Source: Pestalotiopsis fici W106-1
Taxonomy: Eukaryota; Ascomycota; Sordariomycetes; Amphisphaeriales; Sporocadaceae
DNA: 64,000 bases
Assembly (NCBI RefSeq): GCF_000516985.1
Contig: NW_006917092.1
Span: 1,938,619-2,002,618 of the forward strand
Reading direction: 5' to 3'
Shown: positions 34,653 to 48,265 of the stretch, one piece after another
Numbering within the stretch: position 1 is the stretch's first letter
How the letters are laid out: every line of letters starts with the position of its first letter
Notes under the pieces: generated by a model
Database searches by the model: none
Seen by the model: only the letters and a program-made list of their open reading frames with translations
Told to the model about the DNA's origin: nothing
Position numbers and translations under genes: made by a program

Positions 34653-37600
34653 AGTGTGGTCACGATTTTTTTTTTTCTTCTTCTTCTTTTTCCCTCCTCG
34701 GCGGCGGCATGGAAATTGGGATTGGCTACAGAGGGGGGGTTTTTCCAGGGAATGTTAATAGACTGACACCAGAAGGGATGACCCGTTGACGCTAGCCCAG
34801 GCACTGCGGATTCTTCGGGTCAAGCATTTGTCTTGATTGACATGCCTAGGTATCCCTCATCTTGTGCGACCCTGCAATCTTGCCGTCAAGCAGGATCTGA
34901 TGCAACGCTCTTTGCTTCCATGGTCTTCACTTTCCTGTTTTTGGCTGTACAGATAGGACGGTGATACTCTTCCGAGCAAGTAGAGACGGCCGCGTCTTCT
35001 TCCTCGGCTAACACTGTCAGCTTACTCGCAATTGTCTTTTCTCTCTCTCTTTCTCTCTTTTTCTCTCTCCCCGTTGTAACTAACTGCCTGAGGCGTCATC
35101 AAATTACCCGAATCAGGTGCACACTCGGTACCTTATTCAGCGGACGGCGCAAATCGCTCAACTTCTTGTCTACCTGCTAAAACTCTATCAGACAAGCGTC
35201 ACCCCCGGGCCGACAACCAATGATGGTCATCGGTGAGGGTCCTGCAATGTACTGTGTAGCGATTAAGAGGCTGTGTGGATTTGATGACCACGACTTTTAA
35301 GACTTCAGATGATTGTCAAGATTCAGACACAGCAGTCATTGGGTGAGAAGGCTTCCCAGATCCACTAACTCAGCATACTATGTAACCCTTTGTCCACGAC
35401 ATGGGCCCAGTGCATTTGTTGCATATGGATAGTGGAGGACACGATTCTGCCGAGTGCGGGATCTCCGATACCCATCTCGGTTCACGTGGCTTCCCGTTCG
35501 TACAGTATAGTGTACGGATCCTTTCCCTGGACCTAGGGCGTACCATGTGTCCTGAGTATCGACGTTTTCTACCCACGGGATTGCCTACGTATTTTGGCTC
35601 TTTTTTTCCTCTTCTGCCATCATCCACCCCTTGAACTTCCCTTGGATCTCCTATTAACTGCGGGTCCTTTTGCTTTGTGTCCTTTTCACCCTCGCCGTTC
35701 TCGAAAATTCCTCAAAACTGGGAACATGTACCCGTAGTATACGCGCAGGCATGGCAGGCAGGCATGCCCTAGCAAAAACAGTAACAGGGCAGGTCGCATT
35801 GGTGCCCGAATAGGAGATGCGCAAAATCGAGCCTCGGACGGATCTACATGTTGAACACATTTGATCAACTCACAAATGCAAGAGACACGATCATCTATTG
35901 CGGGTTCAAGCGACATGACAAAGATGATACTCCGGCTTACCCAGCTGATTGCAATCCGGGCCACGGACGAAATGGAAAGACAGAAAAATTTACCACACTA
36001 GTAACAACGGGAGAAGAGCAAAATGCGCCTTACAACGGTTGTGTGATCGGCCTTTGAACCTTATTGCTTAGCACGGTTCGCACTATCGTAGCATGTCCAG
36101 GCTAGTTTAGATCCCCTGTTAGATCCAAGTCCGAGTGACCAACAGGATCGTGATGAAGCGTCGTTGCAGGCTCCGGCCGCCCCAGTTGTGGGTGTGAGAA
36201 CGGACGTGCAAGTGGATGCCCGCAATGGGACAGCTGAGTAGAAGTTGGAACGGACTTCCTGTATGGACAGATGCAACCGAGTCCAAAAGCGACCGGGTTC
36301 AAACGAACGATGAGCAGCGAGCAAGGCTCTCCCCTTTTCACCATTTTCATTCGTCGATCATTTTTAAACCGTTCAATGATCCCCATTGATGGCGCCGGGG
36401 TTGGTCTCAGTAACCAAGAACTTCAGCCACGCACAAGGCAGGTACTACTGCGCATATGGTGTCAATATGACGCTTCTCCTACTGTTTTCTAGCTAGTACT
36501 CCGCCCTTGAGCCCGTCGATCTCCTCGTGGACGGGACTAGCAGGCACGTTACGGCTTGCAGACAGAGCGTTCTGCCGGTCTCACAAGACGTACATATTCT
36601 CCGCTGCCCCCCCTTTTCGTCTGGCAAGGCGGGAGGACGGCTTGCCAGTCTTATTGGTCCCAATAAACAAGATCCCGGTCCGTTTACACACGCAGGGCCC
36701 CGGACGGCATCGTGCGCAAGGGCACCAAGAGGGCATGGCAACAAGCATGGGTAAGCAGATTCAAACTAAGCCGTGCGGGACGGGGGGGTGTGGGAGGGGG
36801 CAGGGGAGGGGGGGAGCCCTGGACGACGGCTGCTTCTCAATGGAGGATACGCCCTGGGCCTCCCTCGCCGTTTCTTGACCAAATCAAAACGTGTTCGCTC
36901 TGATATCCAGTCAGTCAGCCAGCCGTCTTGAGCCTTGTCAGTCTTGTTGCACTGCATATCTTCCAACGCACGCGTGCGCGTCCAGGCGCTCAAAAGCAAC
37001 AAGCGACCGGTGCTACTGCCACTGTTGCTACTGCTGTTACTGCCGCTGCTGCTGTTGAGCAAGGGCGGGCTAGAGCAGGAAGGACACTGACGCATATTTG
37101 ATCCTATCGTTGGCCCTTTTCTCGGGAGCGAATGACTGGCAGCGGTGGCCCGCGAGGTCGACTCCAACATCTAACCCCGGCTCACCACAGCTGGGGCTGC
37201 CGGTATTCCACAGTTCGGGCGGACATTTGTCCCCCTTGAGCCGGGCCTTCTTACCAGCCTGTTGTCCCACGTCCAGTCTAATCCTGGGGCTGAGCCTCCG
37301 AAGCGCGCCAGCTATTGCCCTCGGAAGCCCACAGGTCCTCGTGATCATGAGATGCTCCGTCTGGGTACCGCCTTTCGGGGCCATGGTCCGCAAGCTGGAG
37401 AGCAGCAGGCCGGCGCATCATTCCACGGCAGCAATACAGTAGCATGTATCTTTCCAATGGTACTTTGCTAACAACCTACATACCTTGCCTATATGACCGC
37501 TTCTTGGCCAAAAACCCAGCATAATTTTATTCTACCATGGCCCCAAGAACGCTATACCGCCTTTTGCACAACTTGCATGTCGCCGCTCTAGTTATATGCA

Positions 37601-37799
37601 GAGGCATCCTTCATGACCGAATCCCTCCCAGGTAGGCATGACAAAAGTCCATAAACCTCAAAGATCATAGGTGCATGATGGTTTGAGGAGGGCGGCTACG
37701 TGGTCAAAGACTATCAAAAACCGCCCCCGACGACCGGCCCACGAGGGAAGGCCCGTGACGCTGGACGCTCAATAATTGCACCACGTCTTACCTGTTGCA

Positions 37800-37876
37800 T
37801 TATCATCATCATCATTATCATCATCATCATTATCATCACCATCATCAGCAGCAGCAGCAGCAGTAGCGGCGGCGGC
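37800..37876. repeat. Compound microsatellite: CAT, then CAG, then CGG
   Basis: About 50 bp of imperfect ATC/CAT units (with TAT interruptions), then six CAG-type units and four CGG-type units. All three parts are trinucleotide, so every frame through it stays open. The open frames here are products of the repeat, not evidence of a gene. Confidence 0.85.
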
Positions 37877-39087
37877 TTCACGGTCATCTGATCCTGGACA
37901 TGTGCACCAAAAAAACAAAACCAGGAAGAACAAGAACAAAAAAAAACAGAGACAGAGCTTGCTTTGCAGCATGGCATTGGCACTGACTGCTATGACATGA
38001 CCGGCATACATTAGGCTCCTCCCGCACTTCCTGCCTGCCTACATTACATATCCGTCAGCCAACCCGTCCGCCCGCAACCCAAGCCCGTGTCCTACCATCA
38101 GCGGGGATGTGGCCTTGTGGGGATACAGGCATGAATTCGGGTCACCTGCCAGCCACAGCCAGACTAGACCGTTTCGCGTAGTTTGTCAAAATCCTTTGGC
38201 CCCCCTTCCCCCGGTCCCGTCGATGCTGTAACACTCAATGCGTGGAACAACTACTGCATACATGCATGTTGTGACGGGTCATCTTTCTTGTTGATACATT
38301 TTTCGGGTGATAGGACCGTCTGTCGTAATACAACTGTGTGTTTCCAAGTACGTATGCCTGTCATTTCCGGAGCACTGTGCAAGTTCGGGACGCGTTTTCT
38401 TTTCAAGAAGGTCGCCATTCTGAGAATGTACGCACCAAATGTCAAGGACCGCCCCGTGAGATTTGTCTGAACTAGTGTACAGATACGTAGGGAAAACAGA
38501 AAAACCTGGTGAATATGAAAGGGAATTGGCGCGACCGCTTTAAATTATCTAGGTATAAAAGAGCCTGTTTAACTTCATCCGTGGGTTATTGATTATATAG
38601 CACGCGAATTATAATCAAAGTGGTTCTGGAAGGATTCACGGCCAAGCCCAATATGGTTACACAATCGCTGGATACTACCTTCAGCCGTCAGCCGAATCAT
38701 GAAAAGAGAGTGGGAAGCGATATGTCTCCCGGCCGAGTATGAATGATGATGTGATGCTGATACGACAGGGGGGGAGGGAGAAAGTCCCAGGTGACGTGTT
38801 ATAGCCTTCTCTCTCTCTTAGATTTTGCCTTGAATCTCCGGAGATGACTGTTCATAAAGGGATTTGATTCTGACTGGGCTTGCACGGTCACAAGCCCAAG
38901 GGCGCAGTACGTAGTATCTCGTTTGCTGTTCACTTTACTTGTGTGCATTTTCGGAAGATAACGCCAAGAGGGAGGGGGGGTCTCATTAACTTAGCAGCAA
39001 TTCCCTGCCTTGTCTTCCTTCACCGCAACCTGGTAGCGCTGATGCGGTTATGATCAGATCATGAGCATTTCAGATGTTTACTATGTA

Positions 39088-39114
39088 TTTTTTTTTTTAA
39101 AAAAAAAAAAAAAA
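39088..39114. repeat. T11-A16 homopolymer junction
   Basis: Eleven T immediately followed by sixteen A, a self-complementary AT tract able to form a small cruciform or to act as a nucleosome-disfavouring element. Confidence 0.85.
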
Positions 39115-39873
39115 CTGTTTGGGGAGTCATCTTCGGTCCACCATATTTGGTGTTCTCTGCGGAGAAACTTGTATCTGACAAGGCTGTGTACGAGCACTCG
39201 CTCATAAGCGCTGGGTGGTTATACACATGCTGGCGCCCATGGATTGGATCATTATATTGTCAGGCTTTTTGCAAGAAAATCATGACACTTTGCAACTTAG
39301 TCTGAACCATCATGTCGTGAGTAGGTGCCAGCAAAAGTCCTGAACTCACCAAAAAAAAAAAAGGCTTTGTCTGGCTGCCCACTGGTACCCGGTATTTCTA
39401 CACACGGGAAAACTTGATAAGGGACGGTCCGCTTCACCCGCTCGGGGGGCATGAGGGGCGGCTCCAAACTATGCTTTCTTCCCGGGCGTCATCGAAGGGG
39501 TCTTTTTTCCTTTCTCTACCCTCTTCCGCCTAGTCACTGTGCGTTCTTCCAATGTGAAAAAGAAGCATTAGATTACTTGAAATTCCACTATACACACCCG
39601 GCAGCTAAAGACATTTCCGGTTGCTATCTCCAAAGTCCCCGGCAGCCCTCCTCGTGCAGACGGGGCGACAGTGTCGGTGGTTGTCCTGGTTTACTCTACC
39701 GCCCAGAAGATCATGTCAATTAATATGAGGTTTGCTTTTCCGGCTGGCCGATATCATCATCTCCAATCCTGAACATGTGCAAACTCTTTGCCTTCTACGA
39801 AATTGGTGTTTCCCCGGCTTGGGATGAAATGCGCTTACTCATGACGCTGAAAGAGATGAACGCTTCAGTGCTA

Positions 39874-39892
39874 CTGCTGCTGCTGCTGCTGC
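39874..39892. repeat. (CTG)6 microsatellite
   Basis: Six CTG units, with a separate short CCG repeat about 65 bp downstream (about 39955-39971). Confidence 0.85.
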
Positions 39893-40992
39893 ACTGTGCT
39901 TCCCAGGGCGAGGAGGCTGGGGGTGGAAAACGGCCAAGGATTTGGCCTTATCGCCCGCCGCCGCCGCCGCTGGCGTTATGCTATGAGCATTAGACTTTTT
40001 GGCCCCCCTTGAGGCCTCGGGAACGGATGACTGTTCCCCCCTCTAATTCTGTCTCTCTTCCAGAAGACCGGTACGAAACAAAAGGTGCCTTGCTACTGGG
40101 AAAATAATGTAAGAGATGGCATAAATGCCATGGAATATTTTTTTTCCCTTCTCCTTTCCCGAATATAGTAGGTAGGTTTGGATCGCGATGTTTGTCTCTT
40201 TGTCGCTGATGGAATGGACTTTTGCTCCAGTGAGAAAACAAAAAAATCGTGCCCCTAATGTTTAAACTTTTAGAGAGCGGCACGCGGGGGAAATTCCGAG
40301 CTCAGCTAAGCAAATAATCATGATTCAAGCGGGAGGGAGCGCTTAGTATACACGTTTCTTTCTCGCTAGGCTTTCCAATTCATTGCCTAATTAGTTCTTA
40401 ACCCGTTCTCATGTAGGCGAGGTGATAACGTCTTAATCAAAAAGCAAAGAACGAAATCTTTTGTTGCCCGTCCGCAAAATGTGATCTGGGCAAAATAACA
40501 AGAAGAAGAAGCACCGCTACATATGCAAAGTGAAGAAGTTTTCCGCAAGCATTTCACGAAGCAAGGTGTGGGCCGTCGTCGGGGGGGAGGGTGGTCAAGG
40601 TGAGGGTCGCATCGCTATCTTGCTTCTTTCTGTTCTTGTTGCATCGTGAGCCAACCCCTTATCGCGGCAACCAAAAAAGGTCTCTCGCTTACAACATCCA
40701 AGTATGTTTCTCGGTCATTTGAGTTTTGTGATATACGTACGTAACCCTCCGTTATTGTTGGGCCGTCACCATTTCGTACATGAATTTATGACGTCGGCAC
40801 AGTTCCAACTGTTATCATGTATCCTCCCCCTGATCGTGCACAATGGAAGCCTCCCGCTGGGGTAGGTGCCTTTTTACATTATTCATTGCCGCATGGCAAG
40901 TAGGCTTTCTGCGTGGATGAGTGTCCCGCCTTCTTAGCAGCTAATGATCAGGGGACGGATAAATGCCTTGATAAAAGCCCAGGTACGATCCC

Positions 40993-41015
40993 AAAAAAAA
41001 AAAAAAAAAAAAAAA
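40993..41015. repeat. Poly(A) run, 23 nt
   Basis: Uninterrupted A23 on the plus strand in intergenic DNA. Confidence 0.9.
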
Positions 41016-42229
41016 TAACAAAAAGAGAAAGGACAAAAGGTACACTAGACGAGAGCAGATATAATGGCATGACGAATCTGGAAACAACAGCATCCAGCAG
41101 CAATATGAGACAGCGCCAGCAACCTGGTACATGGAGATACTTTCATGGTCCAGTCATTGGCAAAAGGGTGATTACAGATCCAGCAACAGCATAGCCCTCC
41201 GTATACTGAATACGGCGACTTGCAGATAAAGTCATGTCGGCAAGACCCCTCGGCGTATAATTACGTGCATCAGGAACAAGGCCAAAGAAAATTCCTGATC
41301 CAAATGTGACTAGGGTCATCACACGGTTGGAAATCCTTCGTGGTTTTTTGGGGAGGGTTTGCGGATGGCTGACACATCGCTTGGCTGGCGTGTGATGGAA
41401 ATGGGCACAATACATTAGATTTTACGGAATTTAGCCCCGAGGCCGACGTTTGGAGATTAGCCACGTCAGTTCTCCTTCTCAGCACTTCTAGTGATGCGGA
41501 TTCGCAGATTGTAGCCTACATTCCTTGGGGGCCAGGCCCTGGCCGAGAACGAGTACGAGAAAGAGGAACAAAAGAAAAACAAAATAAGATTCAACTAAAT
41601 GACGATGGATGTCAAAAACAGTATCTTTGTTTCTTGACTCGAAACAAGCACGGATCGAAATCAACTGGGTCGTGAGCAATGTCTCGACTAGTAATTTCCA
41701 CGCCGGGAAGAAGAGACATTGCTAGGGACGCATTCCCAAATCCCAGGTGCCCGGTAGCTTGGATCAGAAAAGAGTGGTTTTTCCAATAGTCTTGAACTAA
41801 CATGATGACTTTCCAAAGTGACGGTAAACCTCTCTAGAAAAGAAAAAAAGCCAACTAGGCCGGACAGGGAAGCGATCTGTTGGGTCATGGACGGCTGAAT
41901 GACTTGGACTTGGAACAGACAACCCGTTTCTTCATCTCACCGACAGTTGGGCCGCCATGTCTTTTTGTCTTTGTGCCAACCCTAGCAAAATAGTGAGAAG
42001 GGGGAAGAAAAGAGGCACAGCCATTCATCAATGTTGGTCCCAAGGACATGGAAACAGATCTCTGACTATAATTGGATGGACTAGTGTCACAAATGGGGAA
42101 GAGGGGGAGAGAGGGGCAAATGGAGGAATACACTACGATGTGAGTGTGTGTGATTTGTTTTCACCTACTACATTTATTTACTCTCCTGCTGCTACGACAC
42201 TCCAAGTTACCAAATGTACATGTTGTAGC

Positions 42230-42251
42230 TTTTTTTTTTTTTTTTTTTTTT
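42230..42251. repeat. Poly(T) run, 22 nt
   Basis: Uninterrupted T22. It is the first of three long T tracts within 1.9 kb (also 43375-43401 and 44085-44110). Confidence 0.9.
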
Positions 42252-43374
42252 CCCCTTGCTCACGGTTCCAGCCAATAGAGTTGCGGGAAGACGCAGCAGT
42301 AGTCAGTCACGTGACGTTAGCGTGATGCCGGGTGAGGCCCGTACCTCTAGCCGTTCCGCGTTGCCTGTCAAACCCCAGTTTTGTGTCTCCAGCGATATTC
42401 CCTGAGGGCCCCGATGGTCGGTTCTTTGGTGGAGCTTTTTTTTTTTTGGCTTGCTGCTTGCTTGCTGCGGTGCTCCGCGCCCGTGGTGTGTATGTGAGTG
42501 TGTGGCATTCTTCTCTTTCACACTGCGCCAAGAAGAGGGGAAGACACAATGAATAAATAGAAATAAAATCAAGTGTAGGAAAAAAAAAGGCCATGGAAAT
42601 ATAAATAAATACATAATTTTCGGGGGATGGGGTTGCCTAGCATCACTCATAAGCAAAAAGGTAATAAAAAAAAAAGCGAAACTACGAAGATGATAAATTT
42701 ACATTCATGATAATTTTGCAATGTCGTACCAATAACAAAACAATTTGAGCGGGAATAAAAGAAGTAGAAAAAAAAAATTATTGAGATCAATTGCCGTAAG
42801 TGGGGACCTTGGAAAAGAGGGGAAAGGCAGACAAGTGAGAAAAAAAACAAGCTATTCATCGCAATAAAGACAAATATAATGCTGTCGGCCGTTTCAATTA
42901 CTGCGACTCGATGCAATGAGAATACTCCCCCCTCCTGCAAATGGCCCCTGCAAATGCGGTCCAAGACCAAAGTATATGCGCGTACCTGTGTAATATCATC
43001 TTTGACTATCCAGCTCAAGGCATATATAGCATGTCATTAATTGACAAGCAAAGTCGAGGAAGGATTCTTTCTTGCAGTCAACAAAACTTCCGACGTGTTG
43101 CATTGCATGACCAGCCCTTTTTCTTTCTCTTCCCTCCTCCTTGCAGCGATCTTCCAATGGTATGCATTCGTCATAAATCATCCTCCGAAGGACTTGTCTG
43201 GATGTTGTTCTTTTTTTGGGCATGCTCTCGGTAACATGAATTGGGCAACCCTTGTGTGCTGGCTGGCTGACTTTTGGAGGTTGGCATCACTTTGCGCTTA
43301 TACACTTTGACCCCTCCCTTTTTTTCCCCCTCTGCCCCGAGCCGAGCTGATGAGATGTTTCGGGAGGCGCGAGG

Positions 43375-43401
43375 TTTTTTTTTTTTTTTTTTTTTTTTTT
43401 T
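43375..43401. repeat. Poly(T) run, 27 nt
   Basis: The longest homopolymer in the window, followed by a CT-rich tract to about 43436. Confidence 0.9.
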
Positions 43402-44084
43402 CCTCTTCTCTATCTCTCTCTCTCCTCCTCCCCCCTTCACGAAAAGAAGACGGCACTAATGCTCAAAGGAGGGGTCATAGCAATCTCGCTTCCATGACAA
43501 AAGATGTCACCATGAAGAAACATGTAGTCACTTTGCGACAAGTGCTTATACTGGCGATGCACACATGGACAACTCTTGCCAGTTACACAAATAGCCCCCG
43601 CGCGTAGACGAATCATTGATTATATTTGTATACACGACTTACGCAGCCGCTGAAGCACTTTCTACCCTGAGTACCTCTCTCGGGACTTGAAGCTGCGTTG
43701 CATAGCCTCTCCTTGGATAACAAAATAAAAGCCCTGGAGGAAACAATGTTATATCAATTAAAGAAGCGCGCCAGCTTTCAATCGTGCGATTCATTTTTTT
43801 TCTTTCTCTTTAGGTCGCTCGGTCCTAGCCGTTGCAGCCTAGTGCTGCATGTCATTTCATAGTGTTTTCCCACCCGGCCGACGGTCGCCTTTGGCACCTC
43901 CACTTGGTCGGAGACGTTGCCGTTAGTGATATGAAGGAACGAGTCGTGCACCTTGATCCGAGCCTCTTATTCGCTACACGATTATGATCTTTAATTTCTG
44001 CCACTCTCATTTGTGACATTTTCGATATCGACTACTTGTGGGTGGTCTCGTACAAGCTTGATAATGCTCGGACTCTTGCGAGGC

Positions 44085-44110
44085 TTTTTTTTTTTTTTTT
44101 TTTTTTTTTT
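44085..44110. repeat. Poly(T) run, 26 nt
   Basis: Uninterrupted T26, followed by a relatively AT-rich stretch to about 44480. Confidence 0.9.
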
Positions 44111-44988
44111 GTGTAAGAGGGAGTATGACTGGCTCATTTATTTGAGTGGGCTTGATGTTGACGTCCCGACGCCGCTTTTGCACATGACAGTGGATTGAAC
44201 CAGGTACAAGCCTCCATGTTTCTCAGTATTGAAGTATCTAATGGAGATGGTTTCCGAGGTTGTAGAAGGATTTGAGAAGAAAAAAAAAGAGGCTTCCAAT
44301 TTAGTGGGCAGACTAATTGAATGCATGAATTAGATTTCTTTTCGAAATAATAGATGTCATAATAAAAAGCACTTGGACATCGAGATATTTCTTTGCTGAA
44401 TAACTAATCATTGTACTACATCATCGTACCTATAATACTATATTGCTCAAAAGCTACATTTAAACGTATATGGCTGGTGGTTAATTACAGGCAGGTTTCG
44501 TTTGGTGGCTCCGCTTTGTGCCTAACTGAGCGTACTCTAAACAGTGACGATGCAACAACTGCCGGAATCACCCTTTGAGTCACCAAACCTTCATCATACA
44601 TGGTAATTATGCTTGGCTTATAGTTTCAGTTGGGCATCAAGTCTAGCCAGCTCTTCAACTTCAAGAGAGGATCTAACCTCCCAACAATGCCAACCATGTT
44701 ACTCGCGGACCACATACCATTGCTTGCCTACTACTAGATCCTGTGTAGGTCACCGGGAGGTGGGTAGGTAGGTACCTATGTGGAAGTGATCGGGTCAGAC
44801 GTACCTTCTGTGCCTGATTGATTGCAGTGGCCTGATGCTTGCCCCGCACTTTTTTCAACGGCTTGCCCCAGGGCAGGTCCTAGCCAGGCCCGACATCTTG
44901 GGAAGACGATTCATGAATTCTTTTTATTCTTATTTTATTTGGAGTAAAGAATTGAGCCAAGAAAAGGGAAAAAGCGCCCAGGGTCAAC

Positions 44989-45043
44989 CACACACACACA
45001 CACACACACACTCTCTCTCTCTCTCTCTCTCTCACTCACACTC
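44989..45043. repeat. (CA)11(CT)11 compound dinucleotide repeat
   Basis: Eleven CA units (44989-45010) change directly to eleven CT units (45011-45032), then CACT-type units to 45043. On the minus strand this reads as a purine GA tract next to a TG tract, a combination able to adopt non-B DNA. Confidence 0.9.
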
Positions 45044-48000
45044 AGATGGTCAGATCCCATCGCTTTCATCTTCCGCCTCCGCAGTCGATGATTCTTGTTG
45101 ATATGTATTCCGTTTTGAGACTCTTGCATCTCGCTCGCAAGACAGCTCCCGAGAAGATGGGCCAGTCTCGCCCATGCCTTTGCGACTGGGCCCCCTCCAG
45201 CACAGCTCCGATGCAGGCTTCGCATGCTGTTCCCAAAGGTCCTTTTGAGACGGGCAGTCTCGGGTGCTCACTTGCGCGCCGGTGCAGCCAACGAGCAGAC
45301 GACCCTGAGCCAAAAGAACTTGAACCCGACGCCGCCGTGCCAGGGCTGAACCGACACGCGACATGCGCAAAGTCTGTCTGGGTTCGGGATATTATTTTCT
45401 TCAGCTTACCACGTCAAAGTACTACCATGGCAAGCCATTATCAGAAGACGGAGGAAAACAGGGGCCTGGCCCATGTCTGCTTGTGTGTCCATGGACTCGA
45501 ATTGGGGTAGGTGTGTGCAGGTCAGGTAGGTAGGTACAGTAGGTATATCTTCCGTTTCTGTGTGCTACTAAATGTACTATCTGGAGGTTGCGCTCGGGAC
45601 CGCGCTCAGATCCCAGGTATCTATCTGCTTATTTATTACTTCCTCGTTGTGGCCGTTCCGTCCGTAGGATCAATGGAGACACTGCATATCTACTCAGATA
45701 CAGCTTCTCAGGTAAGTGAGTGCTATCGACCCGGTATCGTGCTAGCAAGCAGGCAACCAAGGCAACCTAAATAACACAAGCAGCGGTGAGCTATCATAAA
45801 ATATCATATAACACAGGTACGTAGCTATGTATGCAGGCGACATAGGCCGTCTTCTTTCATGTCCATATTTTCTTCCTTACCCGTTACGCCCGTATGTTAC
45901 ACAGATCCTTCAACAGCTTTGCCTACCACGAGTGGACTCAAGGTATCCTTCTCGTTTTTTTCCCGCCAGAAACAAACAACAGTAATACACATTGTGGTAG
46001 CGTGGCTCTCCAGGCTGAGATTCATGCCTGTGGAGCGACCAGGCGTTATGTGCCAAAGCAGCATGGGGGGATATCAGATCATCTTCTTGTTTCGCGCAAT
46101 CCTTCCAAAACTAGCGCCCGGCTCCGTGGCTGGGGTCTGGGCTTACCTACCTACCGTGCCTCCATAATTTACATTGCCTACGTCCCAGTGGATGACGATG
46201 TGGATTGTGATGTACGTTTGGTTACAAGGGGATGGATTCACCCGCATCCATCTTTTTTGTTTTTGTCTTGCCTTCTCCCCATGTCAGTATACCTAGGTAT
46301 GTATCACGGGCCATGGCCGCGAATGAAAACAGTACTTTGGAGATCCGCTTACCAAGCCGTCAAAAGCACAGAGCAGGCGATGAATGCCTCATGCGTGGTA
46401 CTATGTAGTACTACTGCCTGGGCTGCAGTGCTTACATACATCAGCACTGCACCCATTTCTATACTGCTACATTAGAACCCGCCCGCGGCCCGGAGAATAC
46501 GACTCCGCAGCTGGGAATGTGTATACACAGTACAGCAGCTATTGTGTCGGATAGCAATCAATATCGGACGTGACATATACTACGACCTCATATATACTAC
46601 AGGTGGGCAGTATAGTAGCTCCCACCCACACTCGCTAACGACTAGTCAACTAGTGTGCCAAGTCAGCCCAGAAGCTGAAGTGTTTCGCTCTCTGAAAAGG
46701 TTCACCTTTCCTGCACAAGCGCTGTAGCATCGCGGCTTTGCCTTTTCCCTCCCCCCTCTCGCACCACCCCCAATGGAGCAGCATCACTCCACCGTCAGCA
46801 ATAGCAAGTACGAAGCGATGTCCATTTTCTTCGCCCTGCAGCGCCCTTGCAAAGTCTCGTCGGCCGCGGCCGGGGGGGGGGCGGCGAAGAAGGGGGGAAC
46901 ACAATGCGTGTAAGCCAGGATATTGGCCATATTCGCGACCGACCACATAAACACACAAGTGTCTACATACTACTACTTGCCTAGTGTCTGTACATACTAA
47001 CCTTAGTAGAGAACCAAAGAGAAGGGCGGGAACGGTGTCTCCACGCCTTTCAGCTCGCTCCAGTTCTATCTGGATCCATTGCCCTGCTGCATCAAGAAAA
47101 TGGAGCAAGCTTGCATGGTGCGAGACGGCCACTAATCGTCGTCGTGCTACCTTAAGCCTACCTACCGTGCCCTGTCCTGCACCGTCCGTCCCTCCCTTGA
47201 CCACGGTCCGACGCGAGTGCAGCTACCACTCTGCATATGTTAGATAGCACGTACCTACACTACCTCTGACCTAGTGTACGACGTGCGTACGATCGTCCAA
47301 AAGTCACCATCCAGAGGGAATTGTCAGCGCGCATGTATCCCCCATCCTTGCAATGAATGCATTGATGCGCGGGTCGACGGGTTGGAACACGCTCACTACT
47401 GTGTCCTGTGTTGCTGTTGTTGCTGTTGTTGCAGCTAGCATCGGCTAATGTAGGTATGTACTAGTATGTAGTCACAGTCTCCCTCTGCCGCCTCTCTCTC
47501 TCTCTCTTGTGTCTTTCTGACGACTGAATTCACTCACTGCACTGGGGGTATCTTACTCTCGCATTTTTCTCCACAACGGGCTCGTTTACGATTCTGCATT
47601 AATGAGCGCCTGCTGCATCTGCGGCTATCGACTCCCGCTGCTACTGCATGGTACATCTGTGACGATCAGCCTTGCTTGATACCAGGGGTCTGCACGTCAC
47701 CCAAAGGTCTTACTACAGAGTATTGCACTCACTTCTGCGAGAACCAGAAGAAAAAGAAGAAGAAAAAGAGTTTTCTTGTGGCATGCACAATGTAGTAAAT
47801 GCGTGTGCCTTGGACTGCATTGAGCTACTGAGCAAGGTGGTAGTAGTGACACGCGCAGCACCAGGTTGCTCACAAGCGGTGTAAGAAACGGTCATGTTAC
47901 TCTACAAAGCAGTGAAGTTACACTTTGGGTCACGATTTCACCATCTGGTCACATGATCTCCGTATGGGTCCCCGCCGAGCTGCAGCTCAAACTCAATTAG

Positions 48001-48265
48001 GTTCCGTTTTGAAGCTGCTCAATTCTCAGCAAACAAAGTAACCGAGAAGTCCCCGCGCACGTATATGGTGAATGAAAGTGTACGAGAACTGTACGAAAAG
48101 TCTCCGAACTGAGCTAATATAGTCCCAGAATATCCGATTCCTGGTCTACTACAATCTTGTGGCAGTATTACAGCTCAACCGTCTGATAGTATCAATTGGC
48201 AAGCTCAGTCCGACGGTGTGATTTCGGATTGGCCGGCATCACTGATTATTCACCGCTGCTCAATC

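Larger units (their letters stand above)
26306..48265. other. 22-kb gene desert upstream of the Zn2Cys6 gene
   Basis: I examined both strands and found no protein-coding gene I can support. Open frames reach 184-193 codons (46650-47204 minus, 45894-46475 plus), but none has a recognisable domain, a plausible intron structure or a signal peptide with a credible mature part. The region is dense in simple sequence: homopolymer runs of 20-27 nt, CAG/CTG, CACT and CA/CT repeats, a G16 run and many TACCTACC/GGTAGGTA motifs. Composition is near 50% GC except for an AT-rich patch at 44.3-44.5 kb. The part nearest 26.3 kb probably contains the promoter and leader of the Zn2Cys6 gene. Long noncoding transcripts cannot be excluded. 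Confidence 0.5.

Noticed and set aside
37700..38011. Overlapping ORFs in several frames
   Set aside because: All arise from the CAT/CAG/CGG trinucleotide repeats, which keep every frame open.
46650..47204. 184-codon minus-strand ORF
   Set aside because: Arg/Gly/Leu-rich product typical of an out-of-frame GC-rich stretch. The plus strand is open at similar length and no domain is seen.
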